Shown: positions 1 to 9,000 of the stretch, one piece after another
How the letters are laid out: each line of letters begins with the position of its first letter
Numbering within the stretch: the stretch's first letter is position 1
Source of the DNA: Smittium mucronatum
Lineage: Eukaryota > Kickxellomycota > Harpellomycetes > Harpellales > Legeriomycetaceae
Length of the DNA stretch: 35,570 nt
Direction: 5' to 3'
Assembly (NCBI GenBank): GCA_001953115.1
Contig: LSSL01002249.1
Location: forward strand, 1 to 35,570
Translations under genes and position numbers: made by a program
The notes under the pieces: generated by a model
Seen by the model: only the letters and a program-made list of their open reading frames with translations
What the model was told of the DNA's origin: nothing
Databases searched by the model: none

Positions 1-373
1 ATCTCAGCGTCTAACAGCTATTTGTAGGAAAGCCATGTCGATCAATCCCACGTTTGGGTAGGAGCCTAATTTTATTAATCCTGTTAGAAGTAGGCTCTGA
101 CTAGGAGCTCAATAGCTTCAATGAACTATTGTTCATTGACAAAGAGCTTAATTCATGACTGCACGTAACCTCAGTCATCCAGCCTACTTGAAGCAATGCC
201 AGGGGGGGTCTTTCGGTTGGTAGATTGAACCCTTTTCCCGTAGGTACGCAGCCAGTAGTCCGGCAGAGGAGCTTATTGTAGTTAGGATAATAGTCTTTTC
301 TATACGACTTTTTCATTTTTTCATTTTTTTTAGTATAGTTTTTAATGACGTTATCTTACAATAAAATTCCGTG
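1..373 (+). repeat. Dispersed repeat copy 1 (left end cut by window edge)
   Basis: This stretch matches, in reverse complement and with clear divergence, the sequence at about 30299-30668. It is GC-richer than its surroundings. Read on +, it ends with a polyadenylation-like AATAAA (361-366 region) followed by 15 adenines at 374-388, as expected of the 3' end of a retroposed transcript. In the other copy the same end reads TTCCACA, which would suit the 3' terminus of an LTR. The reverse-strand ORF at 101-316 (71 aa) is not preserved in the second copy, where the frame stops after about 43 codons, so it is unlikely to be a gene. The element's 5' part lies outside the window. Confidence 0.75.
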
Positions 374-767
374 AAAAAAAAAAAAAAAGTATAACTTGAA
401 ATGGTTAGAACTAAGTACTAATTATAATTTCCCATAAATAAAATTTACAAAATTTTTCATTTTGTTAATTATAGATAAATTTATATCATCTTATGCAAAA
501 TCAATAAAATAATCTTCTAATTTTTTAATAAAAAATCTTATTAAATCTACATAGCCAAAAAATCAAAAAAAGCTCTTTTATTTTGTATAAAATTGTGGTT
601 ATATTGAATAATGAAAAAGTCTCAATTGAATAATATAATAAAAAGGCTCATGTTAAGACGTTTAAAATTTTATCAGCAATCTTTTATTGGCGCTTTTAGA
701 CTTTACTTTTAGAAAAAAGGTATAAATAATATTATAGTATGATAATATATCTTTAATTTTCGATATT
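374..767. other. AT-rich spacer
   Basis: After the 15-A tract there is very AT-rich sequence with no coding-like stretch, apart from the last bases next to the kleisin-like remnant. No promoter or RNA gene could be recognised. Confidence 0.5.
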
Positions 768-1564
768 TTATCCTAAAAAAATACTGGAGTTTATATTAGT
801 TATCTTTTTATGTGTAGTGGCTTGTGCAGGTTCTAATGTTATAACCAAGATTCCCACAAAATGCATATCTTTTAGACATAGATTTATCGAAAAAATCAAA
901 ATATTACGGATTCCTTTTATTCAACGAAAATTTAGCCTTTTTACTATTTTTGGTATCCCTCTTGTTTTCTTGGGCATTGAGGGGCTAGGAATTGGTGATA
1001 TTATACTCGAAAATTCAGAAACCCTTACAAATACAATCTTTTTCACTTATTCTGCGAGTCCGAAATTTTTTTTACAATATTCTCCCAGCTTTATTTTTAA
1101 TTTTCTTTCGATTGGAATTTGAGCTTCTAAATCTAGAGTTCTTACAGAACGTCGTTTTTTAAGGACCCAAAATATATCTATTTTCAATATACATATAATT
1201 TTTCCTCTTTTTTTTATTCTGTGTAAACATGGGAGAAACGTAGTTCCTTTAAAATTATCCCAGCACTCGGATAGATAATATCTTCTGTTTGTTTCAAAAA
1301 AATCTGATCTTGTTCCTCTATTTTTCTTAGTGCATAAATAGATATTCCATATAATATATTCCCGTAGACGATTATTCGAAGATAACGCGGAACTTTTTGC
1401 GAATTGGATGCTAAACTTAACTCGACACTGTTGTATTTGTTTTTTAAGAGTAAATTTATGGTTTCGAAAACTTTTAAAAGATCTCCTGTTGAAACTCTCA
1501 AATATTTTTTTAGCACATAATTTGCACCTTATGCTCTAGATGTATTTTTATTCGCATAGTACAT
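768..1564 (-). pseudogene. Broken kleisin-like gene (Rad21/Rec8 N-terminal domain)
   Basis: Reading leftwards, the frame at 1516-1214 encodes about 100 aa with the layout of the Rad21/Rec8 N-terminal domain that binds the SMC3 head: YLRVSTGDLLKV, then a linker, then VPRYLRIIVYGNILYGISIY followed by RKIE, comparable to the family pattern of 'L..G.L.KVW' and 'ALRLSGHLLLGVVRIYSRK'. In the same frame an ATG at 1562-1564 gives MYYA, close to the usual MFYS/A start, but a TAA at 1529-1531 intervenes. Past the stop at 1214 the coding-like signal continues one frame over: KKRRSVRTLDLEAQIPIER, then SPIPSPSMPKKTRGIPK, then FVGILVITLEPAQATTH, with two in-frame stops, ending at 768. The last part is faintly like the C-terminal winged helix of kleisins. 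Typical family members exceed 500 aa, so this is either a compacted pseudogene or a gene with unresolved introns. Overlapping + strand ORFs look like shadows. Confidence 0.42.
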
Positions 1565-1869
1565 ATACTGGTCAAAAATTTTCCCATAAAATTTTCTTTA
1601 TACGGAATACATGTTCTATTAATATATTCGTGGAATTACTTGTGGGCTGATATTCTTAAATTGAACTCAGAAAAAATTCTTTGTTAAATTGGATCATGTT
1701 AAAAATCTATCGAATTATACCAAAAAATATTTATTTGTTCTTTTTCTTGCTCGGGAGGTTGTATTTTTTCATTTTGGATTTAAATTTTTTTTTTATGTGC
1801 CATAGACGCGATATTTTTTTACTTTCGGGGGAAATACTTTATAAGGTGTTCATTAAAGCTAATTAATAT
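1565..1869. other. Spacer without recognised gene
   Basis: A 61-codon + strand frame at 1681-1866 is dominated by Phe/Leu/Ile codons as expected by chance at this base composition. I see no domain, splice structure or promoter. Confidence 0.4.
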
Positions 1870-2001
1870 CAGCAAATAACACTTTTAGGAAGTTTAAGTT
1901 TATAAATACCGCTCTAAACCTTTTTAGGACCCATGTATAATATTCTTTAGTTTCAAATCACATAAAGCAGAATCACGAATATAATTTTTTCGATTATCTA
2001 G

Positions 2002-2087
2002 AAATTCCAACGACCTAAAGAAGGGGCATATCGAAATTGTTGGTTTTATAAGTGCAGTCCATCAGAAATATATTCGGGTTTTTTCTG
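2002..2087 (+). pseudogene. Candidate internal exon of unidentified gene
   Basis: An 86-base segment, GC-richer than its flanks, is preceded by an acceptor-like TCTAG (ending at 2001) and followed by a textbook donor GTGAGT (from 2088). It translates without stops as KFQRPKEGAYRNCWFYKC then SPSEIYSGFF, with donor phase 2, and has charged and aromatic residues unlike the chance ORFs nearby. Possible continuations are the frame around 2182 onwards (MSKGAFMRVL) and a second acceptor-bounded patch near 2409 (AYDYDIRSRIYKSN). I could not assemble a complete reading frame or recognise a family, so it may be an exon of a real intron-rich gene or a relic. Confidence 0.28.
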
Positions 2088-2499
2088 GTGAGTTCAATAA
2101 TCTTTTAAAATGAAAATAGATTACAGAAAATATCTACTTTCTTCTTTTTTGTACCTAATAAATACATTTTTTTCATCGAGTATGTCAAAAGGTGCTTTTA
2201 TGAGGGTCCTATCATTCAAATTTTCTATTTTCTATTATTATTTTATTGTATATATTTTTTTGGGATACAATACATTCTGTACACTTTCTTCTGATTGTAG
2301 TAAAAAATTTTCATGGAAATACCCCTGATTTATAAGAGTATTTTATCATGGATTTTTGATTTTTGATCGAAATGAATCTGTTGTAAACATTTAATGCCTC
2401 CTTTTATAGCCTATGATTATGATATTCGTTCAAGAATTTATAAGTCCAATTTTTTCTCTCTTTTTGCATAACTTTAACTATGAATGGGCATTGGGGGGG

Positions 2500-4221
2500 T
2501 TTTTTTTCGATCTTCTTTTGTATTCTTAGTTTTTTGTATTTGGTGGTTGTTATAGCTTCTAGAATTTTCACAAACAATATAAAAAAACATGTTTATTTTA
2601 GTTTTTAATTTTTATTTTGAAGTTTTGTTTTTTAAATTCTTTCCTAAGACCAATTTATCAATTAATCTCTTATTTTGTACTTTTTCATCATTGAACCCAT
2701 TTTTGAAACTTAAGAATATTAAAAGTGATAACATAATTTTCATTTATTTTACTAAGAGTTACATTCAAATTTTTATGAAAACAGAAATATTTTAATTGTA
2801 TAAACATTTGCTCTTTGATCTTTTTTAAAATATTCATAAATTATACTATCCAATATGATTCAAATTTATTGTTTGCAGTGCAAGTTTATCAAAAAATTAA
2901 CACAAATTTAACAATTCTCCGAATGTATTGCAAAAATAGCATTACTTTTAAATGATAATTCTTTTAATTAGAAATACGATTCCCAATATATCCCAGCTTA
3001 TACAACTTAGTTGTTAGTTTGAAATTTAATTAATCTTTAATATTCAATATTCAATATTCAATAAAGGCTGAGAATGGTATATAAAAGACCTTTTTTTTAA
3101 AAAATCTGATATCTTTTAACTCATTATTTGGCTTTTATTATAAAATATGACAATAAATAAAAAATTTCGCTAATTTTTTAAAACTTAAATATAAAATTGA
3201 AATAATACCTTATAGCTTTACTACATTATTATAAAAAAAGAGTTTAAGATCTTTTGGTCGCTCTATAACGGATTATATTAATGATTTTAGGTCAAAAAAT
3301 ATAAAACTGTGAATTTTTATTAAAATTTTTTTGCACCTTTTTCTAAAACATCTTAATAGTTTAACGGTGTATAAATAATTTCTACATACTTAATTACAAC
3401 ATAATAATAATAAATAAAAATAATTTTCATTTGAATCCAGCTAGACTTAGATATAAGTATTTCATAAACCCTTCAAATATTGAATAAAATTGTTATTTTA
3501 TAAACTTTGTGACTGGGAAAATATTTTTTTGAAAGTTTTAAACATTTCTTTTGTGGTATTTCTTTTTATTATTTTATTATTATAGAAGCTCTAACGCTTT
3601 TTTAATGTTAAATAAGTCTTATAGATTTCATTAATACAAAATTTATTCAACAAAATAAAGATTTTTTGATATTTTCATTTTATATAATATTTAGATCTGA
3701 AGTCCCATAATGCACAAATCTATTATATTCATTTTAATTTTAATTTCAATATAAAGATTGTTATAGTATTAGGGTTTTAGATTATTGGGCTAGATTAAAT
3801 AAGCTGAATACGAGATTAAGACTCGCATAAAAATCTAAGGATCCTGAGGTTTTTTTAAAAAAAATCGACTACGCGAGTTCTTTTTTTGAAATACATAGCT
3901 TTCAGAACCTAGTTTTTATTTAATAACCCTCAAAATTTTGTACGTAAAATTACATCTCATAATTGGGGCTTCCATTACATAACTAAATTAAAAATAAAAA
4001 TACATTGGATAAAAGCATAAATTAACTGAGCTATTGTCTCAATAAAACCCCGTTAAAAAAGTCCAGGATCAAAATCACATATTTATTAAAATCACCAAAA
4101 AATAATCAAACCCACATACAACACATATACCCAATTTTTATATCACTTTTTAAAGCGTTTGAAAAGCATGGTTTTGTTTGGTTTGGTTTAGAACAATAGT
4201 CAAAAAAATGCCTTTATTTCA
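2500..4221. other. AT-rich intergenic stretch
   Basis: Long A/T runs dominate, with chance ORFs such as 2589-2795 made of Phe, Leu, Ile and Lys. It holds a threefold 7-bp tandem TATTCAA repeat at 3041-3061 and a TATATAAAAG motif at about 3079 with no gene behind it. Nothing coding was recognised. Confidence 0.5.
3041..3061. repeat. Short tandem repeat, 7 bp x 3
   Basis: Three head-to-tail copies of TATTCAA are read directly in the sequence. A simple slippage product with no evident function. Confidence 0.7.
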
Positions 4222-4394
4222 TTAACCCTTTCCAGACCCAAATTTTAAGCCTCACTCCTATTTATATAAATTACCCATTACAATAGGCTTAACTTATTGA
4301 TTTGTCTAATAGTATACAAATAACATTAATCTAATGAAAACATTGAGCAAAAAGCGAATGCCATTTTTTCTATCATCGGTTCTGAAAGGGTTAA
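4222..4394. mobile_element. piggyBac-type MITE 1
   Basis: A 165-bp non-coding element (4226-4390) is bounded by TTAA on both sides (4222-4225 and 4391-4394), the target duplication characteristic of the piggyBac superfamily. Its ends are inverted repeats, CCCTTTCCAGACC on the left and CCCTTTCAGAACC when the right end is reverse-complemented. Starting with CCC/CCY after TTAA is also the piggyBac habit. It encodes no transposase and would depend on one made elsewhere. A second member with matching ends but unrelated interior is at 21195-21356. Confidence 0.75.
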
Positions 4395-4416
4395 AAGACC
4401 TGGATTGTTTTAGTGG

Positions 4417-4569
4417 CCTAGTGTAATTGAGAAAAACGACCGTTTAATAAATATGCTCTATGATGAAAACTTTGAGTTTATTTGAAAAATAGTTAATTTT
4501 TCAAATCGTTAAAAAGACATTATTAAAATACTTTTATCGAAATTATTATGTCTTCTCAATTACACTAGG
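4417..4569. mobile_element. Short TIR element (Tc1/mariner-like MITE)
   Basis: A perfect 17-bp inverted repeat, CCTAGTGTAATTGAGAA, brackets about 120 bp of non-coding AT-rich DNA. If the TA at 4419-4420 and 4566-4567 is the target duplication, the element proper is 4421-4565 with ends GTGTAATTGAGAA, which fits a Tc1/mariner-derived MITE. Assignment to that superfamily rests only on the TA and the short TIR. Inside is a smaller perfect hairpin, TTGAAAAAT...ATTTTTCAA, near 4482-4504. The lack of divergence between TIRs suggests a fairly recent insertion. Confidence 0.7.
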
Positions 4570-5360
4570 TGCATATAAATTAGTTAATTTTAAACAAGTT
4601 AATATTTTTTTTAGTAGTCAAATTTGGCTTTTATCTCATACAAAGACCTAGGTTGTGCTGTTAGCCTAATCTACACTCATTTTCGCAGGTAAATCTTTCC
4701 TACTGCTCATTTTAAATATGTTTCTAATTTTGTATCAATATACATAATTTTGAGTAGAATAGCATATTTTTGTAAGTGTTTAATTGCTGGTGAATCGAGC
4801 ATTGTGGCTTAAAAGCTTATTTTTGATACATACACTACAATATGCCATTGAACTAAATCTTGTCATTAATTTGATATACTATCAGTTATTTGAATATACT
4901 TGATGTGGCATTTTCTAGAGAACCTCTAACCAATTGTTTTCATTTTCTTTACTCAAAATTTCCCAGAAAACCCCAATTGCACTTTTTTCGTCATTATTAA
5001 TGAAAAAAGAGGCAAATATTCTTGCTACTATCATACATCTCTAAAATGCGTTTTAAAAAACTGATAGCTCATAGCTATATTATTTATCACACAGGTTTTA
5101 CTTTATCACAAAAATCAATTTTCTACTTTCTACGCTCTTTTCCTATAAATAGAAAAATGATGTATTTATTTAATGGAACAAGATATTTTAATCATAAACA
5201 AGACCACTCTCGCTTTTGTTCGGATTATAAACAATTATAATTTATGTTTTATTTGCGCCTCTTACCTCCCTAATGGCAAATCATAAAAATAATTTCCTTT
5301 GATTCTTAGTTGTGATTTCTAATATTCAATAAGATAATTTAGTGACACCTCAATATATCA
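4570..5360. other. Spacer without recognised gene
   Basis: Moderately AT-rich DNA. The + frame 5022-5240 (72 aa) has no recognisable domain and no start context. Nothing else could be supported. Confidence 0.4.
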
Positions 5361-5403
5361 TATTTACAGTTGTGTGAAAATTATATGTGCCAGCGGAAGC
5401 ACT

Positions 5404-5616
5404 ATGACTTCTGCGCAGCAAAAGAAGAAAATATCGAGTGCACTAGAGACCTCATCACCAATTTATTTAAAGCGTTATATTTTCAATTATTGGTCTTTCA
5501 TGTTGAACTCTTTACTCTTTCTTGTAGATATTATTCGTATGTTTATATTTCTATATATCTGCTCTAAGCCTCACAAAATCTTTAAAATGTGTACATTCTT
5601 TTTCTATACCCGCTAA
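5404..5616 (+). CDS. Possible small membrane protein or exon, unidentified
   Basis: From ATG 5404 a 70-aa frame runs to TAA 5616: a polar start MTSAQQKKKISSALETSSP, then a hydrophobic stretch (roughly residues 28-50, LLFLVDIIRMFIFLYI) that could be one membrane span, and a short basic tail. The first 80 bases are clearly GC-richer than the surroundings. An acceptor-like TTTACAG sits just upstream (about 5389 and before), and in the other frame the same bases read CENYMCQRKHYDFCAAKEEN, a Cys-rich pattern, so which frame is real is undecided. No family recognised; it could be a decayed exon. Confidence 0.22.
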   Translation: MTSAQQKKKISSALETSSPIYLKRYIFNYWSFMLNSLLFLVDIIRMFIFLYICSKPHKIFKMCTFFFYTR

Positions 5617-5972
5617 ATTATTTGATAAAAAATTATCTCTTGGTCACTTTTGTGCTTTTAAACAAAATTAGCCTCCCCCCTTCTTCCCCAAAAAAATGTG
5701 GCTTCTTAAGGCGTTTCTACTTTACATAACTTACATTCTTATAAATTGTGAATCCGTAACCCATTTATTGAAAGCAACAAGTTAATTTTGTCATTTAAAG
5801 TGGCTGAAGAATGTGACATTTGAATAATGGAGAATACAGGCTGATGACAGAAACCTTATCTGAATTCTGTATTTTATATGTTCAAATTAAATTTAAAAAA
5901 TGGTCATGCTTTATTACAATTTTGATAATTTTTAAGCATATTTGGCCTATTTTTAATTATATTGGTTTATAG

Positions 5973-6113
5973 GAAGGACTTCTCGTAATTAAAGTAAGTA
6001 TTACCACAACTCTTATACTCAAAAATGAATTCCCTGGATTAAAAGAACTCGGTTCTAATGACACAGCCTCTATAATTTCGCACCTAAAAGATATCTCCAC
6101 TCTTTTTTTTTAA
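5973..6113 (+). pseudogene. Coding-like fragment, unidentified
   Basis: After an acceptor-like TTTATAG (ending 5972) an open frame of 46 codons runs to TAA 6113. Its latter half, KNEFPGLKELGSNDTASI then ISHLKDIS, has the mixed composition of real protein, unlike neighbouring chance ORFs. A GTAAGT within it at 5994 could be a donor instead. A further short frame starts at ATG 6143 (MKATDMLQARDKKNK) and ends at 6256. Together with 5404-5616 these may be relics of one + strand gene lying just before the secreted-protein gene. No family recognised. Confidence 0.22.
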
Positions 6114-6322
6114 AAAAAGCATATGTATATATATTTTTATTTATGAAGGCTACCGACATGCTTCAAGCTCGTGATAAAAAAAATAAATTTTCATACTTTA
6201 TTATCCATTATCCACTGTTGAAACACAACACCTTCATTTTTTTTCATTTGAAGTAACATTTTGAGGAAGTATTTCCCTTTTTTAATTGTGAAGTGAAAGC
6301 CCTTATATTTTTTAAAAAAAGA

Positions 6323-6330
6323 TATAAAAG
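6323..6330 (+). promoter_or_regulatory. TATA box of the secreted-protein gene
   Basis: TATAAAAG lies about 255 bases before the ATG at 6578. The intervening leader is strongly pyrimidine-rich (C/T runs), as in highly expressed fungal genes. Promoter role is inferred from position and motif. Confidence 0.55.
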
Positions 6331-6577
6331 AGACATCAATTTCTCTATTTTATTATATCACCAACACCTTCCATTTTTTAAAAATATATCATCAGCTCCT
6401 CTCAAGCTTCGATTTATCTAACTATTACTTACCCTTAGTTATTTGATCAAACCTTTTTTATTTAGCTAAAAAGTCTATACTCTTTCATCTAATACACTCT
6501 TCTAAAAACTAGACTCTTCTTCGGAAACCCCGCAAATTTCAGATTTTTTCATCAAACATCCTACCTCTTTATCTAAC

Positions 6578-7598
6578 ATGAAATTCCAAATCTCAATCTA
6601 CTTTGCTTTGGCCACTGCTATCTCTGCCATTCCTCAAGTTCTGATGAACCCAGCAGGACCTGGTAAATACTTTATTTTTTAAAAAATATAACTTTTTCTT
6701 AATTAGTTTATATTAATTATTAGCACAAAACTATAAACCGGGTTACCAAGGAGGACCTGCCATTCTCCCACCATCTAACCAGAATTATAACGGAGGATAT
6801 AACAACGGAGGTGGTTCAGTATATGGTGGCAATGGAGGTAATGGTGGTAATGGAGGAAGTGGAGGAAGACCTGCTGCTATCACTTCCACCATCACAACTA
6901 CCAGTTACTCCTGCTCTACTGAATACAATCTATTCATCAAAACGGTATATAGCACCAACACTGTATTTAGCACCACAGTTAACACTTTGACTCAAACTGC
7001 AAACGCTGCTGCTACCCTTACCGAAACAGTAACCTCTACTTTGGTTGCCACATTGACCGAGACCAGCACTAATACATCTACTAGCACTATTATTGCTGCT
7101 GCCACATCTACCGCAACTGAAGTTTCCACCTCAGTCGTTAACAGAACCACCGTTCAGGTCGAGTTTTTGACTAACACTGCCACTGCTACCTCAGTTTCTA
7201 CTGTTGTAGACACCAGTACATCTATCAGCTTGGTAACCTCGACCCAAACTCTCACAGATGTTTCTACAGTCACAGCAACCTCCACCTACTATAGCGTTCT
7301 CACTGGAGTCACCTTGGACACATCTTCTTTCGCTACTACCACTCAAGCAACCACATCAATTACCAACACCATTCCAGTCACCAGATATCAAACTGTCTAC
7401 AGCACCAAAAGCAGTGGTGGATACAACGGTGGAAGCGGAAGTGGCTACAACTCTGGAAGTGGCAGTGGATACAATGCTGGAAGCGGCAGCGGATACAATT
7501 ATGGAAGTGGCAGTGGATACAATGCTGGCAATTCTGGCAGTTACAACTCTGGCAACTCAGGTTCATATGCTCAGCAAAACATGAAAAAGAAATTGTAA
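6578..7598 (+). CDS. Secreted Gly/Thr/Ser-rich cell-surface-type protein (two exons)
   Basis: Exon 1 is 6578-6662 and exon 2 is 6724-7598, giving 319 aa. The ATG is chosen because it opens a clear signal peptide (MKFQISIYFALATAISA, cleavage likely near residue 17-19) that joins in frame to the long downstream frame only if the 61-bp intron is removed. After the signal come a Gly/Asn/Tyr-rich part (about residues 30-75), a long Thr/Ser/Val/Ala stretch with TVxTxT-like periodicity (about 85-255) holding possible N-glycosylation sites such as NRTT, and a C-terminal tract of six 8-residue units of the type N-x-GSGSGY. It ends in a basic KKKL with no GPI-anchor signal. Its GC content far exceeds the flanks. 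It is probably an extracellular wall, coat or adhesive protein; the function is inferred from composition only. Other-frame ORFs here are shadows. Confidence 0.85.
6663..6723 (+). other. Spliceosomal intron of the secreted-protein gene
   Basis: GTAAAT donor and TTATTAG acceptor bound a 61-bp AT-rich intron containing a TTAAT-type branch region. The earlier TAG at 6704-6706 cannot serve as acceptor because it would leave an in-frame stop. Splicing restores one frame from the signal peptide to the stop at 7598. Confidence 0.85.
7425..7568 (+). repeat. 24-bp coding tandem repeat, 6 units
   Basis: Six in-frame 24-bp units encode NGGSGSGY, NSGSGSGY, NAGSGSGY, NYGSGSGY, NAGNSGSY and NSGNSGSY. The first four are close in sequence; the last two have drifted together into a GNSGSY variant, indicating growth by unequal exchange. 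Confidence 0.9.
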
Positions 7599-7788
7599 GC
7601 TGGATACCAATAGCCCCCCGCTCGCATCAACCCTCTCAAACCCTCAAACCCATCAATACAATTAAACACCCTTTCAATTTTTTTTTATTGAAAAAAAAAG
7701 TCAGCACCAACTTTCCACTTTTACAATAATTTTTTCCTTACAAATACATCTTAAACTCTTGAGAATTCAACCTTTATGATTAATTTTC

Positions 7789-7794
7789 AATAAA
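7789..7794 (+). terminator. Poly(A) signal of the secreted-protein gene
   Basis: AATAAA about 190 bases after the stop codon, within TTTTCAATAAAACAAAG. Likely the cleavage and polyadenylation signal; an AT-rich background makes chance occurrence possible. Confidence 0.45.
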
Positions 7795-7799
7795 ACAAA

Positions 7800-8130
7800 G
7801 CAATAGTTTTTAAAAATGAATTTTCTGATAAATGATATTTCTAATTTTTGAATTTCTATTAATCTCCTATTGCCCTGGATTTGATAATATACTGAGTTAT
7901 TATTTTTTCATTAAACCGCAATATCGTTAATATATAAATGAAATGAAAAATTAAAATTTTAATTGGCTGGCTTTTAACCAATTCCAGGCATTCGGATTGA
8001 ATATAAAAGCATCATCACAATCTCAACGGCTTCCTCTCGCTGTTATTTTCTATTTTTATAACCTTTCGTACAAAATGGAGGCCTTATATAATCCTATTTT
8101 TATTAATTTGAACCTATAATACCTCACTTT
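7800..8130. other. Spacer with orphan promoter-like sequence
   Basis: A TATA motif (ATATAAAAGC, 8001-8010) followed by CATCATCACAATCTC and a pyrimidine-rich leader resembles the promoter at 6321-6345 (ATATAAAAGAGACATCAATT). The ATG behind it at 8074 opens only a 14-codon frame, so no gene is supported. Possibly a relic of a duplicated promoter. Confidence 0.3.
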
Positions 8131-8490
8131 TATCAAACAAAACCCGCCATTTCTTAATACTTTTTGACGACATTTTTTGATCAGGAGATGAAAAGATTAA
8201 AAAATATGAATTATCAAAACCAATACCCCCCCCCCGCACCTATGTGGCAGTTTTGATGCTATTCAAGCCTGTTAAGGTGATTTTTATTTTATTTTCTATT
8301 TCCCTAGACACTAATGTAGTTCCCAAAATACCTGTTTTATTATTCTTTTATAAGTAATAAAGAGAGTGCAAGTATTTATTCATATTTTAGTTTATTTTTC
8401 TTTAAACCTTCTTAACATTTTCAAATTTTAACCACTTCTTCTCCATTATTATAAAACAAAGGTTAAATTAATTCTCTTGGTATTAATAAT

Positions 8491-9000
8491 CCTCCGGTAT
8501 AGTGGCCTTGCTTTCTTTATCGGTTTTGAAACCAGGGTCAAGGACTAAGCTTACTTGGTGTACCAAAAAGAAATCTCTTTGAACGAAAAATGTTAGGGAG
8601 TTTTCCTAATACATAATTTTTTCTAAATAAGTATAAATAAATAAGTTATAATATGAATATATTTTAGTAAACCGCCACCCCTCTTTATGTTTGCGCACTT
8701 ATAAAAAAAATCTTTTTACCTAGAGATTTTTGTTATTCCTTTGTACAAAGGTAAAAAAGTTAAGAGCCAATCAAAAGAGAGGTTTCAGTTGATATTTATA
8801 ATGCTGGTGGTTAGTGACATTTTAAATCTACGACACCGAAGATAAGATTTTTCACTAAGAAATTGAGGTGCAGTTGAAAAATCAATACCCCCACCCCCTA
8901 ATATCGTTGCTGCAGTACTAATGATTGATTTTAAATGTATTGGTAGTCTACACTTGATTTAAGTGAGCAATGATCCAATGCGATAGTTAAATTCAAATTA
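8491..9000 (-). pseudogene. Decayed coding-like region, faintly macro-domain-like
   Basis: On the minus strand one frame from about 9000 to 8705 reads, with two stops, KSIISTAATILGGGGIDFST, then APQFLSEKSYLRC, then NLSFDWLLTFLPLYKG. Further left, after an acceptor-like TATTAG near 8611, comes ENSLTFFVQRDFFLVHQVSL, then VLDPGFKTDKESKATIPEDY, ending at TAA 8485-8487 region. The 'AAT.LGGGGID' part recalls the 'NAAN..LLGGGGVD' loop of ADP-ribose-binding macro domains, but the other macro motifs were not found. The residue mix is protein-like while the frame is repeatedly broken, so this is a relic or an intron-rich gene whose exons I cannot join. Confidence 0.25.
8738..8751. repeat. Perfect 14-bp palindrome
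   Basis: CCTTTGTACAAAGG is its own reverse complement. It could be a protein-binding site or chance; no gene context assigns a role. Confidence 0.4.

Noticed and set aside
101..316. 71-aa minus-strand ORF in the left repeat
   Set aside because: The second copy of the repeat does not keep the frame, so it is not under coding constraint.
817..1122. 101-aa + strand ORF
   Set aside because: It lies opposite the kleisin-like relic and reads as a shadow rich in Phe/Ile/Leu; it also lacks an ATG at its start.
7258..7584. 108-aa + strand ORF and the 62-aa minus-strand Cys/His-rich ORF at 7378-7566
   Set aside because: Both overlap the secreted-protein gene; their apparent repeats are the 24-bp coding repeat read out of frame.
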